From positions 124,001 to 188,000 of the forward strand of contig PJER01000002.1 in the NCBI GenBank assembly GCA_002825465.1: a stretch of DNA of 64,000 nt. Reading direction: 5' to 3'. The position numbers and the translations under genes are program-made. This document shows positions 17,829 to 26,821 of this stretch, piece after piece. The notes under the pieces are model-generated. The model searched no databases and was not told the DNA's origin. It was given only the letters and a program-made list of their open reading frames with translations. The stretch is from Candidatus Thorarchaeota archaeon MP8T_1. Its GTDB lineage: Archaea > Asgardarchaeota > Thorarchaeia > Thorarchaeales > Thorarchaeaceae. Every line of letters begins with the position of its first letter. Position 1 is the first letter of the stretch.

Positions 17829-18525
17829 AGCCATGATGCCGATTGGTGCAGCACTTGCAAAAACTGGAATCACGCCAAATATGATTACTATGCTTACAGT
17901 ATTTGTTGCTCTGATAACTGCATGGATCTTTTATTCAGGGGACCTCCTACTAGGTCTAGCGTTCCTTATCTTTACCGTAGTCTTGGATATGTTTGATGGT
18001 GCAGTTGCACGAGCAGCTGGTCTCGCTTCGAAGTTCGGAGCAACATTTGATCATACACTTGATAGATATGCAGAATATCTCTTCATGCTTGGTCTTATGA
18101 TGGGACCTGTAGGCGCAGTTTCGATTCCATGGTGGCCCTATGCACCCGGTGATAGTTTTGTTCCTTGGTTCTGGGGATTCTTCGCACTATTCGGTATGGT
18201 CATGGCTAGTTTCACTCGTGCAAAAGCTGAGTCCGTTGGAGGAATGGAGAGTTGCACTGTCGGAATAGCAGAACGTCAAGAAAAACTAATCCTCCAGATT
18301 GCAGGCATCCTTCTACTTGCACTTCCTGCAACTAATATCTGGATAGATGCATTGGCCTATGTCCCTCTCCTACTGAACTTCTTTATTGCATTGGATGTCA
18401 CCAATATACTTACTCTCTGTATTGTGATAGTCGGCATTCTTTCACATATTACTGTAGCACAGAGATTACTTTATGCTCGTAAGGTCATTTTGGCAACTGA
18501 GAAGGGTGCTGCTCCAGATGTATGA
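17797..18525 (+). CDS. CDP-alcohol phosphatidyltransferase, probable archaetidylinositol phosphate synthase
   Basis: Membrane enzyme that joins a CDP-activated archaeal lipid to an alcohol such as inositol phosphate. The catalytic motif D-x2-D-G-x2-A-R-x8-G-x3-D-x3-D is intact: DMFDGAVARAAGLASKFGATFDHTLD. Five to six transmembrane helices are visible over 242 residues, normal for the family. An inositol-1-phosphate synthase gene at 30369 in the same window makes inositol the likely head group, but glycerol or serine phosphates cannot be excluded. The stop overlaps the start of the next gene by eight bases. Confidence 0.85.
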   Translation: MLGSLRERYQKAMMPIGAALAKTGITPNMITMLTVFVALITAWIFYSGDLLLGLAFLIFTVVLDMFDGAVARAAGLASKFGATFDHTLDRYAEYLFMLGLMMGPVGAVSIPWWPYAPGDSFVPWFWGFFALFGMVMASFTRAKAESVGGMESCTVGIAERQEKLILQIAGILLLALPATNIWIDALAYVPLLLNFFIALDVTNILTLCIVIVGILSHITVAQRLLYARKVILATEKGAAPDV

Positions 18526-19438
18526 TTTAGTTGTGATTGGTTCTCCATCTTACGATAGGATAACATACAACTCGGTCAAGAATACCGGACTTGCATTGGC
18601 TGGCCCTGCAATTACAACTGCTCTTACAACATCACAATTAGGCTTGGAGAATATGGTCCTCGTAGGTCCAATTAGCTCCGAGTTTCAAACTCAGCTTGTT
18701 GCTGAATATAATAAACTTGGAATTCCTGAATACTATGTTGTAAAATCACCTGAGACCGGAGGATTTGAAATAGATTGTAAAGATGATAGAGACCCCATTA
18801 TCACAAGTGTAGTTGGTATTCCTAAATCCATCGGTATTCGTGATATCCCTGATGAATTTCTATCATCAAAAATAATCGCTCTCTGTCCTCTACTTCAGGA
18901 GATTAATGCAGAGCTGGTCGAGTGGTTATGTAACTCATCCGACGCACAAATCCTTCTCGACCCACAACTTCGTACAGCTGATGATAATCGAAAGCTGACA
19001 ATAATCTCTGAACTACAAGTAGCTAGTAAGACCCGCTCTTTCATTGATTATATCATACCTAGTGAACATGAAGCGTTTCTAATTACAGGTGAAACTGATC
19101 CATTTGTAGCTGCAGAGATTATTGTGGATTCTATTGCTGATAATTGTGTAATTGCCCTTGATTCACGTGGTAGCCTTCTCTTTGATGGAAGTAAATTCAG
19201 TATCATACCATCTCAATCTGTAGAGATATGTGACCTTAGTGATGCTAGTTCAGCCTTCCTCGGAGGATTTGCCTTTGGAATATTGAGCGATTACATCCCA
19301 TCAAGCAGTGCTGCACTTGGTACTTCTGTTGTAACCTTTATGCCACCAAAGGGCAAGAATAGAACGGATTTCCTGCTGAATCCTTCTAAAGTTCTTGAAC
19401 GGGCAAATACTATTGCCCTTAATATTGAGACCCGATAG
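18518..19438 (+). CDS. PfkB-like protein lacking the catalytic Asp, coupled to the lipid synthase
   Basis: About 306 residues with the ribokinase fold: DLVVIGSPSYDRI at the start, GLALAGPAITTALTTSQLGLENMVLVGPI as first family region and CDLSDASSAFLGGFAFGIL in place of the second PfkB motif. In active kinases this motif reads D-T-x-GAGDAF..GF. Here the catalytic Asp is Ser245 and the anion-hole glycines are Asp and Ser. The protein may bind a sugar or inositol phosphate without phosphorylating it. It starts at ATG 18518, eight bases inside the upstream gene, so the two are co-translated. Confidence 0.78.
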   Translation: MYDLVVIGSPSYDRITYNSVKNTGLALAGPAITTALTTSQLGLENMVLVGPISSEFQTQLVAEYNKLGIPEYYVVKSPETGGFEIDCKDDRDPIITSVVGIPKSIGIRDIPDEFLSSKIIALCPLLQEINAELVEWLCNSSDAQILLDPQLRTADDNRKLTIISELQVASKTRSFIDYIIPSEHEAFLITGETDPFVAAEIIVDSIADNCVIALDSRGSLLFDGSKFSIIPSQSVEICDLSDASSAFLGGFAFGILSDYIPSSSAALGTSVVTFMPPKGKNRTDFLLNPSKVLERANTIALNIETR

Positions 19439-19445
19439 TTCTCTG

Positions 19446-19796
19446 TTACTCCGTCTTATCGAATACAAGGCTAACTGTCTTAGTTATGAACTGCTTTGCT
19501 TCGGACATTGCGTTATCCCCTTTCTTAGTGATTGCATAGTATTTTCGTGGGGAATCGCTCTTCCGTTGTTCCTCAATTAATCCATCTTTGATGAGACGGT
19601 AAATGATAGCATAGCCGCTCACAGTAGCTGGAGAAAATCCAAATCGTTCTTGAATGAGCTGCTTAATCTCATATCCATAATGAGGTCGCTCCTGTAGGAG
19701 TCTGAGAATATACATCCAGAGCATTTCTTTTGTAAGCTTGTTCACTAATCTGTTCATAGCTTTTGGTTGATTACCTTCATCAGCAACTGCCATCAT
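19446..19796 (-). CDS. PadR family transcriptional regulator
   Basis: About 116 residues. The PadR winged helix is clear: MLWMYILRLLQERPHYGYEIKQLIQERFG, then TVSGYAIIYRLIKDGLIEEQRKSDSPRKYYAITKKG. PadR proteins are dimeric repressors, often of transporters or stress genes. The usual C-terminal dimerisation helix is short here. Its ATG overlaps the TGA of the upstream trmY gene (ATGA), so it is co-translated with TrmY. GGAAGG is present upstream. Its target cannot be inferred from position. Confidence 0.9.
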   Translation of the reverse strand: MMAVADEGNQPKAMNRLVNKLTKEMLWMYILRLLQERPHYGYEIKQLIQERFGFSPATVSGYAIIYRLIKDGLIEEQRKSDSPRKYYAITKKGDNAMSEAKQFITKTVSLVFDKTE

Positions 19797-20383
19797 TTAT
19801 CCTTCCTTTCAAATATTGAGATGATTCTAGCAACGCAATGGCTGCTTAGATAACTGGTCTTTCCTAAAGAAATCTTTTGTAGAGCGTATTTAGATACCAA
19901 TTCTTCTACATGAGAATTAAAGCCTCTATGGTCTCCAAGCATAAAACTGTTATCAGTCGTAAGGTCGATATCTACTTGGAAATCCACTTCTTCTCCCTCT
20001 TCATGTAAAATCCAAAGGTTGTCTTTTGGTGGACTGTTATATCTCATAATCAGTGACTCAATATTATCATCAGTGACCACAATATAGTCTGGAGCGTTTC
20101 CTTGTAGTGAATCCTTGATTACCTTTGCCCATGCCTTCTCTCCTGATGGAAGCTGGTGCTCGGGATATTTTACGTAAAGAGTGACACTATCATCAATTAT
20201 AGCAATGATCTCGATGTTAGATTTGTCATATGCATCAGGTGCCCAATCAAAACCTGCAGAAAGCACACGGCAGAGGAGGTCTATTCTCTTCCCTGATCCT
20301 GGTAAGTCTTTCAAAATGAACTCTCCTGTTGCAGATGCTTCAGGAAGTAATTGGATGAATCTGAGTTTGGTGGAATCTGGCAT
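19793..20383 (-). CDS. trmY: tRNA (pseudouridine-54 N1)-methyltransferase
   Basis: SPOUT-class methyltransferase that forms N1-methylpseudouridine at position 54 of archaeal tRNAs. Family landmarks: GEFILKDLPGSGKRIDLLCR, then LWILHEEGEEV, FMLGDHRGF, and the knotted SAM site KISLGKTSYLSSHCVARIISIFE. About 196 residues from ATG 20383; an ATG at 20395 would add four residues. It shares a transcript with the PadR gene and lies downstream of eS26 on the same strand, a translation-related neighbourhood. Confidence 0.9.
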   Translation of the reverse strand: MPDSTKLRFIQLLPEASATGEFILKDLPGSGKRIDLLCRVLSAGFDWAPDAYDKSNIEIIAIIDDSVTLYVKYPEHQLPSGEKAWAKVIKDSLQGNAPDYIVVTDDNIESLIMRYNSPPKDNLWILHEEGEEVDFQVDIDLTTDNSFMLGDHRGFNSHVEELVSKYALQKISLGKTSYLSSHCVARIISIFERKDK

Positions 20384-20476
20384 ATGGCATACCATCTAAT
20401 ATAGGACTCAAACACTTGGTCTATCGAAATGGACCTTGAGAGCGAACATGATGAATTTTAATAACGATTCACACGT

Positions 20477-20752
20477 TTAGGTACTTCTTCTCTCAGTGGC
20501 TTGTCTGATTTGTACCTTGCCAGAGTGGACTGCACAACTCACACAGTAGTATGATGTCACTCTGCGTGTTTGGATATAGCTTCCTTGCTGTCTCAATTCT
20601 CTTGCTAATTGAGGTTCAACAGCTGAAACCCGTTTTGTATACTTCTTTGCTTTGTCAGCAGGTACAAGTCTTCCACATCTGGAGCATTGTACTGTTTTGC
20701 TTTTACCTGAACTGCCTTTACTTCGGCCGCCTGATTTTCTTTTCTTCGCCAT
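20477..20752 (-). CDS. rps26e: Small-subunit ribosomal protein eS26
   Basis: 91 residues from ATG 20752, which has GGTGG six bases upstream; a longer open frame to 20827 is not supported. The family pattern is plain: a basic KKRKSGGRSKG start, VQCSRCGRLVPADKAKKY with the first zinc cysteines, and SYYCVSCAVHSGKVQIR with the second pair. eS26 sits at the mRNA exit channel. Among archaea it is found in the Thermoproteota, Nitrososphaerota and Asgard groups and is missing from most euryarchaea. Confidence 0.95.
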   Translation of the reverse strand: MAKKRKSGGRSKGSSGKSKTVQCSRCGRLVPADKAKKYTKRVSAVEPQLARELRQQGSYIQTRRVTSYYCVSCAVHSGKVQIRQATERRST

Positions 20753-20826
20753 TTGGTTCCACCAAATATGATTAAGCTCGCTGGTCAGGAAGCCCTTAAA
20801 ACGTTGTGCATGCCACGAAAGGACCA

Positions 20827-21906
20827 TTAAGCCTTTATGTACTGTCTGATTGTTTCCAAAACTTTTTCGATTATCTCGTTATTTGATTCCACAATTAATT
20901 GACTGACCTCTCGCTCAATCTGATCATCCAATTTTGGAACTTCTTTTCCAGCTAAGCCATCAAGACTCGCTCTGATAGATGGACCAATTACAAAGGGATT
21001 GTATCCACCTTCTAAAACCCAGACAGAACCTCTGACACCAGAAGCGTTGGAAATCTTCCTAATCTCGTTTCCAAAACTCCAGTATGTCCTAGAATCTATA
21101 TCCATATTTCCAACTGGGTCAGCATAATGCGCATCATATCCTGCAGATACCATTATCAAGTCTGGTTTGAACGAGGAAATTGCTGGTATCATAATTCGTT
21201 TGATAGCTGACTCGTAAGATATATCCGGCGAGGTCTCCAAAAGTGGAATATTGATGTTAGTCCCTTTTCCTTCTCCATATCCTATTTCATTATAATGTCC
21301 TAGTCCAAAATTCTCATAGTCGTACTCGTGAAATGAAATATACTGAACATTTGGATTTGTATAGAATATCTCTGAAGTTCCATTACCATGATGATCATCA
21401 AAATCAATTATTGAAACTCGATTGACTGACTTATTCTGAAGAGCATGTGCTGTGGCGATTGCAACGTTGTTGAAATAACATAATCCCATTGGATTTGATG
21501 TTGTTGCATGATGTCCTGGCGGTCGCATTAGTACAAATGCATGGTTTGCATCTCCTGAAAGAACCATGTCCACACCCTTCATGGCACCTCCCACAGTGAG
21601 TAGTGCGGAGCGAATGAGGTCTGGGCTAGCGTATGCTGATTCCCCAAGTTGTCCGCTTCCAATTTCAGACATCAATTCTACAGTATCCACTAAGTATGGC
21701 GAATGAACAAGTAAGGGATCTTGTAGAGTTGCTCTTGGAGCCTTAACTCGCATCATTGTGGAGAGAACGCCACTTTGTTCCAGATATCTTTCAGCCATCT
21801 GAAATCGCAATGAGTTCTCAAATGACTCCAGATGCGGTTTAGGAAAAGGCATTCGATGAAGACTAGCCTTTGGATGAGAGATGAATGCAATCTTGTCATT
21901 ACCCAT
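20827..21906 (-). CDS. Histone deacetylase family hydrolase (HDAC / acetylpolyamine amidohydrolase-like)
   Basis: Zinc-dependent deacetylase of about 359 residues. Catalytic parts are complete: RPPGHHA with the His pair, IDFDDHHGNGT giving the Asp-x-Asp-x-His zinc site, SAGYDAHYADP with the third ligand, and the transition-state Tyr in LEGGYN. Prokaryotic members act on small acetylated amines or on lysine side chains of proteins; Asgard archaea also have histones, so both are open. A GTG three codons upstream of the ATG is an alternative start. It lies between the CCA enzyme and eS26, same strand. Confidence 0.92.
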   Translation of the reverse strand: MGNDKIAFISHPKASLHRMPFPKPHLESFENSLRFQMAERYLEQSGVLSTMMRVKAPRATLQDPLLVHSPYLVDTVELMSEIGSGQLGESAYASPDLIRSALLTVGGAMKGVDMVLSGDANHAFVLMRPPGHHATTSNPMGLCYFNNVAIATAHALQNKSVNRVSIIDFDDHHGNGTSEIFYTNPNVQYISFHEYDYENFGLGHYNEIGYGEGKGTNINIPLLETSPDISYESAIKRIMIPAISSFKPDLIMVSAGYDAHYADPVGNMDIDSRTYWSFGNEIRKISNASGVRGSVWVLEGGYNPFVIGPSIRASLDGLAGKEVPKLDDQIEREVSQLIVESNNEIIEKVLETIRQYIKA

Positions 21907-21929
21907 GACAATCACAATCAGGAATTCTT

Positions 21930-23393
21930 CTATTCATCCTTAACTCTTGTTATTCGTTCTGCAAATGTTGGTTCAATAGGAAGAATAAAGTCATGAAGTA
22001 CTCTAAGAACCTGGTTTCCTAGTATTGTCCTATCATTCTGGATATCCAATCCTTTGATAGTGTTTTTCTTTATAGTCGACTTGAAGAGCTTTGAGGCACT
22101 CGTCCATGTACGTTTCTCTTTGACATAAAGAAAGCCATCTCTCTCGAATACATTATCTTGATGTGCCTCTCTAAATTTTCTTACTGCATCTTTACGAGTC
22201 ACTGGTGGTCCTCTTCTATTGAAGGTTGCAGGAATGATGGGTCTCTCTACAAACAAACCTAGTGCATATCTCCTGTCTTTGAAATAGACTTCAGTTAGGA
22301 TTTCGCCAAAACGAGACTCTCCCGTTCTTTCAAAGCTCATTTCTTGCATAATCTTTCTGGCAAGTCGATGAAGTTTATCCCTGAGTATTGTATAGTGGAC
22401 CTTTCCACTTGCTTCGAACTCCTGCACACATGAGTGATTCTGTACTGAAGATGGTATGTCTTCACTTGAGATTGGTGCTTGTATCAATGAGTTGACAATT
22501 TCATCAACATTGCCTTCTTTCAAGTGGGTTCGTAGATTATCAATTCTGTTTTTCACCCATCTGTACGAGCGATCACTGAAACTTGCTGCCATATTTCTGC
22601 TATAGTCTGTGGGGTCAATCAAGAATAAAATATCATCTCGGAATGTTGGTATTTTCTTCAGGTCATCAAGTGGCCTTTCTTCAGGATCTAAAGGTTCTGA
22701 GTCCAGATTATATAATGTATTGAAAGATGATTCAAGATCTGGCGTGTTCAGAACTATGATCTCTAGAGTAACTCCAGTCAATCCCATTCTACCTACTGCG
22801 CAAGTATCGCCATATGCATGGCATGCCTTAACAAATGACTTCAGAATCCGTGCATCTTCTCTCTTTCTATCATTCATCCGTTCAGCAATGTAGTGGGTAT
22901 GGTGTATCGTTCTATCAACGGCTGTAATTGGTCCCTTTTCAGCTATAGTTTCAGCATCAAGGTCAAAACACCCAAGTATATCAACATCTATTCCATTCAT
23001 CTTTAAAGAGAGAAATGGGTGCTGAGAAAATGCTCTTTGTACATCTGTGACTTTCAAATTTCTTACCGCAGGTTCAAACCATTTAGAGACCAGTTTACTC
23101 ATGAGCGTATCAACGACCTTTTGGTCGTTAATTCCTGGATGATCTTTGGGATTTAGCGCTACGAATAGATCAATATCTGCAGCCCCTTTGAGCTGAGTCT
23201 GTTTCTTTCCAGTTGATCCTTCAGCCTCGATAAATGAATACCTGAATTTTTCGGACTCTGCACGCTTTTCTAATGCTATTCTTAGTTGATTGATAATATC
23301 TGCTTGAAGGTCTACCTCTTCCTGACTAGGAGTAATTAATGTGAGGATATCTTTTCTCACTGACTTAGGTAATAGGTCGACCAATCCAAACAC
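21930..23393 (-). CDS. cca: CCA-adding enzyme (archaeal class I tRNA nucleotidyltransferase)
   Basis: Adds or repairs the 3' CCA of tRNAs. The archaeal nucleotidyltransferase site is visible: EGSTGKK, then GAADIDLFVAL with the metal-binding Asp pair, and VDILGCFDL with the third Asp. The helical neck, body and tail regions follow. About 487 residues, somewhat longer than the usual 440-460. GTG 23393 or TTG 23396 are both possible starts. The gene is divergent from the NUDIX gene across a 97-base gap. Confidence 0.93.
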   Translation of the reverse strand: MFGLVDLLPKSVRKDILTLITPSQEEVDLQADIINQLRIALEKRAESEKFRYSFIEAEGSTGKKQTQLKGAADIDLFVALNPKDHPGINDQKVVDTLMSKLVSKWFEPAVRNLKVTDVQRAFSQHPFLSLKMNGIDVDILGCFDLDAETIAEKGPITAVDRTIHHTHYIAERMNDRKREDARILKSFVKACHAYGDTCAVGRMGLTGVTLEIIVLNTPDLESSFNTLYNLDSEPLDPEERPLDDLKKIPTFRDDILFLIDPTDYSRNMAASFSDRSYRWVKNRIDNLRTHLKEGNVDEIVNSLIQAPISSEDIPSSVQNHSCVQEFEASGKVHYTILRDKLHRLARKIMQEMSFERTGESRFGEILTEVYFKDRRYALGLFVERPIIPATFNRRGPPVTRKDAVRKFREAHQDNVFERDGFLYVKEKRTWTSASKLFKSTIKKNTIKGLDIQNDRTILGNQVLRVLHDFILPIEPTFAERITRVKDE

Positions 23394-23411
23394 CAATCTT
23401 CTTTCTACTGT

Positions 23412-23463
23412 ACTTCCTATGAATGTTAGCCTTAGAGTTTATAGCGTAGATTCTTCAGGAAGT
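23412..23463 (+). promoter_or_regulatory. TATA-like box framed by a 7-base inverted repeat, cca/NUDIX divergent promoter
   Basis: ACTTCCT at 23412-23418 and AGGAAGT at 23457-23463 are exact inverted copies placed evenly on both sides of TTTATAG (23438-23444). The site sits in the short gap between two divergent genes and could be a regulator site over the promoter. Seven-base arms are short, so chance is possible. Confidence 0.3.
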
Positions 23464-23490
23464 GAATTGTCACTGTTAGAGGTGCTTTCA

Positions 23491-23991
23491 ATGACAAAGA
23501 TAATTCCAATAGTGATTACTATCCTTGAACACCAAGACCAGTATCTATTCATCCAACGTAAGAATCCACCGTATGAGGGGCTATGGAGTCTTGTTGGAGG
23601 GAAAGTCAATGTCGGAGAACACATTACATCAGCAGCTATACGCGAGGTGATGGAAGAGACTGGTGCTACAAGCGTTGATAGCTATGAATATCGTGGTCTT
23701 GTTTCCGAACGACTTGTTGATTCAGAGGGTAATCTTCTTTCCCAATTCCTAATATTTGTGGGGCACGCAACTATTCCCAATTTTACAAAAAACCATCGAG
23801 AAGGAGATCTTGAACTTTTCACATTGGAGTCCATTGAATCTAGCAAATCCAAAGTTCTACCTTCTGATTTTGAGATGTTCCACAGATTCTTGATCATGCC
23901 TGAGAAAACCACAATCCATGAGGTTGAACTTTTACGTGATGATAAAGGATACCACCTAGTATATTATAGGGAGCGAAATAATGCATCTTGA
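23491..23991 (+). CDS. NUDIX hydrolase
   Basis: About 166 residues. The NUDIX box is intact: GKVNVGEHITSAAIREVMEETGA, with the G-x5-E-x7-REUxEExG spacing. The protein probably cleaves a nucleoside diphosphate derivative; the substrate is not predictable. ATG 23491 has AGAGGTG six bases upstream, so the longer open frame to 23341 is rejected. The stop overlaps the next start by 11 bases, linking it to UPF0282. Confidence 0.9.
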   Translation: MTKIIPIVITILEHQDQYLFIQRKNPPYEGLWSLVGGKVNVGEHITSAAIREVMEETGATSVDSYEYRGLVSERLVDSEGNLLSQFLIFVGHATIPNFTKNHREGDLELFTLESIESSKSKVLPSDFEMFHRFLIMPEKTTIHEVELLRDDKGYHLVYYRERNNAS

Positions 23992-24955
23992 TGATATTGA
24001 AATAATTCCAATCGCTGCAGAGAGTCTTGGAGTACGTTCTCTCTGTACCTTTGTTCGAACTCCAGATGTTTCAATTCTCTTTGATCCTTCTGCAGCTTTG
24101 GCAAATAGATACGCTCTTGAACCTCATCCCATGGAGTATCAAGAACTTAACAGTACTTTGAAAGCTATCCGAAATCATGCAAAAGAGTCTGACATCCTAT
24201 CTGTGTCACACTATCATTATGATCACATTCGCCCTGGATTTGAAAACTACTTGTATAACATCTGCACAAGAGATGAGCGCAAAGAGATGTTTACTGGCAA
24301 GATAGTCTATGCAAAGGATAACCGCGAGAATATCAACAATTCTCAGAGACGCAGAGGCTATTACTTCATTAAAGATGTAAAATCTGTAATCAAAGAGATT
24401 CATTGGGCTGATGGGAAAGAATTCCAAGTGGGTAAAACACAGATTACCTACTCTCAACCACTACCTCACGGATCTAATGATAGTCCATTAGGATTTATCA
24501 TTGCAACAATAGTTGAATATTCTGGCAAGCGTTTTCTATTTGCTCCCGATGTACAAGGTCCAACCTCAAAAGAAACTCTATCGTATATTCTATCTGCGGA
24601 ACCTGATGTAGCAATTATTGGAGGACCTCCTCTATATCTGAGCCAATTCTCTAGGATTGAAGCTAACTCTGCATTCTATTCATTATCACTTCTAGCTGCA
24701 TCCATTCCGATTTTAATCGTGGACCACCATAACATGCGGGGAGGTGATTGGGATCAGTGGATCAATCCTATTCGTAAGACTTCCCTTGAATCAAAACATC
24801 AGCTTCTTTCCATAGCTGAATTTGTGGGACGGAAGGAACAATGTCTGGAGCTACAAAGAAGAGAGCTTTATCAAAATCATCCTCCTAGCGAGGAGTTTCT
24901 AAATTGGACACATGCATCTGAAGAATACAAGGTTCAAAATATGCCTCCAATTTGA
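23981..24955 (+). CDS. UPF0282 family metallo-beta-lactamase-fold protein
   Basis: About 324 residues. The MBL metal site is modified but present: SHYHYDHIRPG for the HxHxDH motif, LPHG for the next histidine, FAPDVQGP for the bridging Asp, and VDHH near the C-terminus. These match the archaeal UPF0282 group, for which I know no established substrate. A Ca-free, wholly cytoplasmic protein; no signal peptide. It overlaps the NUDIX gene and is probably co-translated with it. Confidence 0.85.
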   Translation: MHLDDIEIIPIAAESLGVRSLCTFVRTPDVSILFDPSAALANRYALEPHPMEYQELNSTLKAIRNHAKESDILSVSHYHYDHIRPGFENYLYNICTRDERKEMFTGKIVYAKDNRENINNSQRRRGYYFIKDVKSVIKEIHWADGKEFQVGKTQITYSQPLPHGSNDSPLGFIIATIVEYSGKRFLFAPDVQGPTSKETLSYILSAEPDVAIIGGPPLYLSQFSRIEANSAFYSLSLLAASIPILIVDHHNMRGGDWDQWINPIRKTSLESKHQLLSIAEFVGRKEQCLELQRRELYQNHPPSEEFLNWTHASEEYKVQNMPPI

Positions 24956-25116
24956 AGATAAATAGAGACCACATAATATCTTATTGAAACAAAATCATTG
25001 ACCGTTGGTACTGGGATAATCAATCTCCCTTGTGACAGATAGAATTATCAAACCACCAAAATTCACCTGTCTGTAACCAAACGAAGAATGAAAATGATAC
25101 GGAGGTGAAAACTGAC

Positions 25117-25653
25117 TTGGATGAACTTGAAGGGGATTCAACAAGAGCTTTATTGACTCGATTCAAAGATGCTGTTAGCAATGCAGACATACATCTTCAG
25201 AATGAAGAGTATCAAAAGGCTATGGCACTTTACTTTGATGCTAGTCAATCCGCTGATGAGATGACCCAACGTTTTCTAAGTCTGTTAATCAAGACTGCAC
25301 CTTCTACAGCTCACAAGACAGTTTTTATCGAATTTTTGTCATGGCGATTACGATATTATACTGCCCAATATGATTACCATCTTGCAGTTGCGCAGACTCT
25401 TTCTGGTCTTCCTCGTGAAGAATGGATTGCACGGCTCGAGACAATACTTGTTCTCTCTCAAAGTCTGGTGGACAAGATTTTACCAATATATCGGGACTCT
25501 GATGATATTGCAATCCAAAATCGAGTAAGAGATCTCCTAGAAGATTGGATTACTGGAATTAGAAATCTTGTTCTTAATCTGAAATCTTGGGGGATGGCAA
25601 GTGCGCAAGCCTCAAGAGTTCTTGAATGGGCAATGGATAATGGGATAAAATAG
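25117..25653 (+). CDS. Helical protein, function unknown
   Basis: About 178 residues, mostly helical, soluble. The first half has a TPR- or MIT-like helix pair (RFKDAVSNADIHLQNEEYQKAMALYFDASQSADEM), the second a set of amphipathic helices without a known motif. I start it at TTG 25117 because a strong GGAGGTG at 25101-25107 lies nine bases upstream; the GTG inside that ribosome site at 25105 cannot well be the start. Convergent with the small zinc protein. No enzyme signature. Confidence 0.65.
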   Translation: MDELEGDSTRALLTRFKDAVSNADIHLQNEEYQKAMALYFDASQSADEMTQRFLSLLIKTAPSTAHKTVFIEFLSWRLRYYTAQYDYHLAVAQTLSGLPREEWIARLETILVLSQSLVDKILPIYRDSDDIAIQNRVRDLLEDWITGIRNLVLNLKSWGMASAQASRVLEWAMDNGIK

Positions 25654-25669
25654 TAATCTGAAGAAGAAC

Positions 25670-25885
25670 TCACTCTTTTGATTTTCCTTCCACAAAAGAA
25701 GCAGCAATTTCAGTATCTGCAAGTTGATGATGACTATCTAGATAGCATATCAAGTAGTGATCTTTGTGTTGAATCACAATGGGTGCTGGGAATCTCTTCA
25801 CTTTCTTTAAGTCATCTTCTGGTAACTTCCAATGAATTGACTCCTTGCAAACGGGACATTGGAACCATTTTAGCCCTTCTGACAT
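25670..25885 (-). CDS. Small protein with a CxxC knuckle, function unknown
   Basis: 71 residues beginning MSEGLKWFQCPVC. One CxxC is followed later by C and paired His residues (HYLICYLDSHHQL), so a single zinc site is possible. GGTGA five bases before ATG 25885 supports this start over the upstream in-frame ATG at 25897. It is the last gene of a minus-strand group that includes a TPR/winged-helix protein and an ABC exporter. I do not recognise the family. Confidence 0.6.
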   Translation of the reverse strand: MSEGLKWFQCPVCKESIHWKLPEDDLKKVKRFPAPIVIQHKDHYLICYLDSHHQLADTEIAASFVEGKSKE

Positions 25886-25976
25886 AAGATTCACCATAAT
25901 GTATTGCGGGCGGGCATTTGAGAGAGTCTGCAATGGTCAATAAAACGTTTTCTAGGAGAGGCCATTTCTTTTCTCT

Positions 25977-26819
25977 TCATATTTCATCAAGGTCCATGTC
26001 CCATGCACCTGGATCATCTAGGTCCCGGCTCAGAATTGGACCTTTTCGCTTCTCTAGGTCTGATATGTCAATTCTATCACTATCAATCACAAGTTCATCA
26101 GATTCCTCATCATAATAGGCTGGAATGAACCCTTTTCCTACAGCACTTGTAACAATCCGCTTCAGTCTGTTCTTTTCTATACCTGTGCTTTCAACAAGAC
26201 TAGCCATTGATACTGCTGTCTCAGATTCCAATGATGATCGAATGAATCCTGATAATACTAACTCAAATGACCGATACATCTTGTTGTAGTGTTCCCTGTC
26301 AAGCTGGTCCGCTAGAACCTCTCTAAGCATTAGCTCTGCATCACCAAATCTATACTCCATAAGCATCAATGCTAGATCTATGAGACCTGTCGCCTTTCCT
26401 TTTGTTGTTTGGATAGCTGCCTGAACAAGTGACCTGGCCATGTCAATATCGCCACCAGTTATTGAACTAAAAGCGGCATCGACTAAGTACATCGGATTTT
26501 TCTCTGCTCCTGCAGCTGACACATAGGCTTCAGATGCTATCTGACAATTCATCTCGAATTTATCATGTTCACCATGACGAACCCAAAGAGATCCAGAAGC
26601 AGTCATTGCCATTGCAGCTTCAGCATACTCGCAGGCGAGCATTCCATGTTCATAGGCTCGTTCTAGTGCCTGAGCGGCTCTGGAAAAGGATTCCCACCTT
26701 TTCCAGCATCCAGCCGCTTTTGTGAACTCCTTCAAAGCCTCTCTATTCTTTCCAGCTTTCGCAAGTTCATCTGCAGCCTTCTCGATATCTTCGCAGTCCA
26801 TTGGCTGCATGGTTCTCAC
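25977..26819 (-). CDS. TPR-repeat protein with C-terminal winged-helix-like domain
   Basis: About 280 residues. Residues 1-190 are helical repeats of the TPR kind (AADELAKAGKNREALKEFTKAAGCWKR; RAAQALERAYEHGMLACEYAEAAMAM), resembling the NSF-attachment/SNAP-type arrangement. Residues about 195-245 (VSMASLVESTGIEKNRLKRIVTSAVGKGFIPAYYDEESDELVI) fit a winged helix at the end of helical repeats, which is the general layout of PCI-domain proteins. An acidic tail ends the protein. The GTG start is two bases after the ABC ATPase stop, so they are coupled. The PCI comparison is a suggestion only. Confidence 0.7.
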   Translation of the reverse strand: MRTMQPMDCEDIEKAADELAKAGKNREALKEFTKAAGCWKRWESFSRAAQALERAYEHGMLACEYAEAAMAMTASGSLWVRHGEHDKFEMNCQIASEAYVSAAGAEKNPMYLVDAAFSSITGGDIDMARSLVQAAIQTTKGKATGLIDLALMLMEYRFGDAELMLREVLADQLDREHYNKMYRSFELVLSGFIRSSLESETAVSMASLVESTGIEKNRLKRIVTSAVGKGFIPAYYDEESDELVIDSDRIDISDLEKRKGPILSRDLDDPGAWDMDLDEI

Positions 26820-26821
26820 GA

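Noticed and set aside
23341..23490. 50-residue extension of the NUDIX protein
   Set aside because: It overlaps the divergent cca start and the promoter region; the ATG at 23491 has AGAGGTG.
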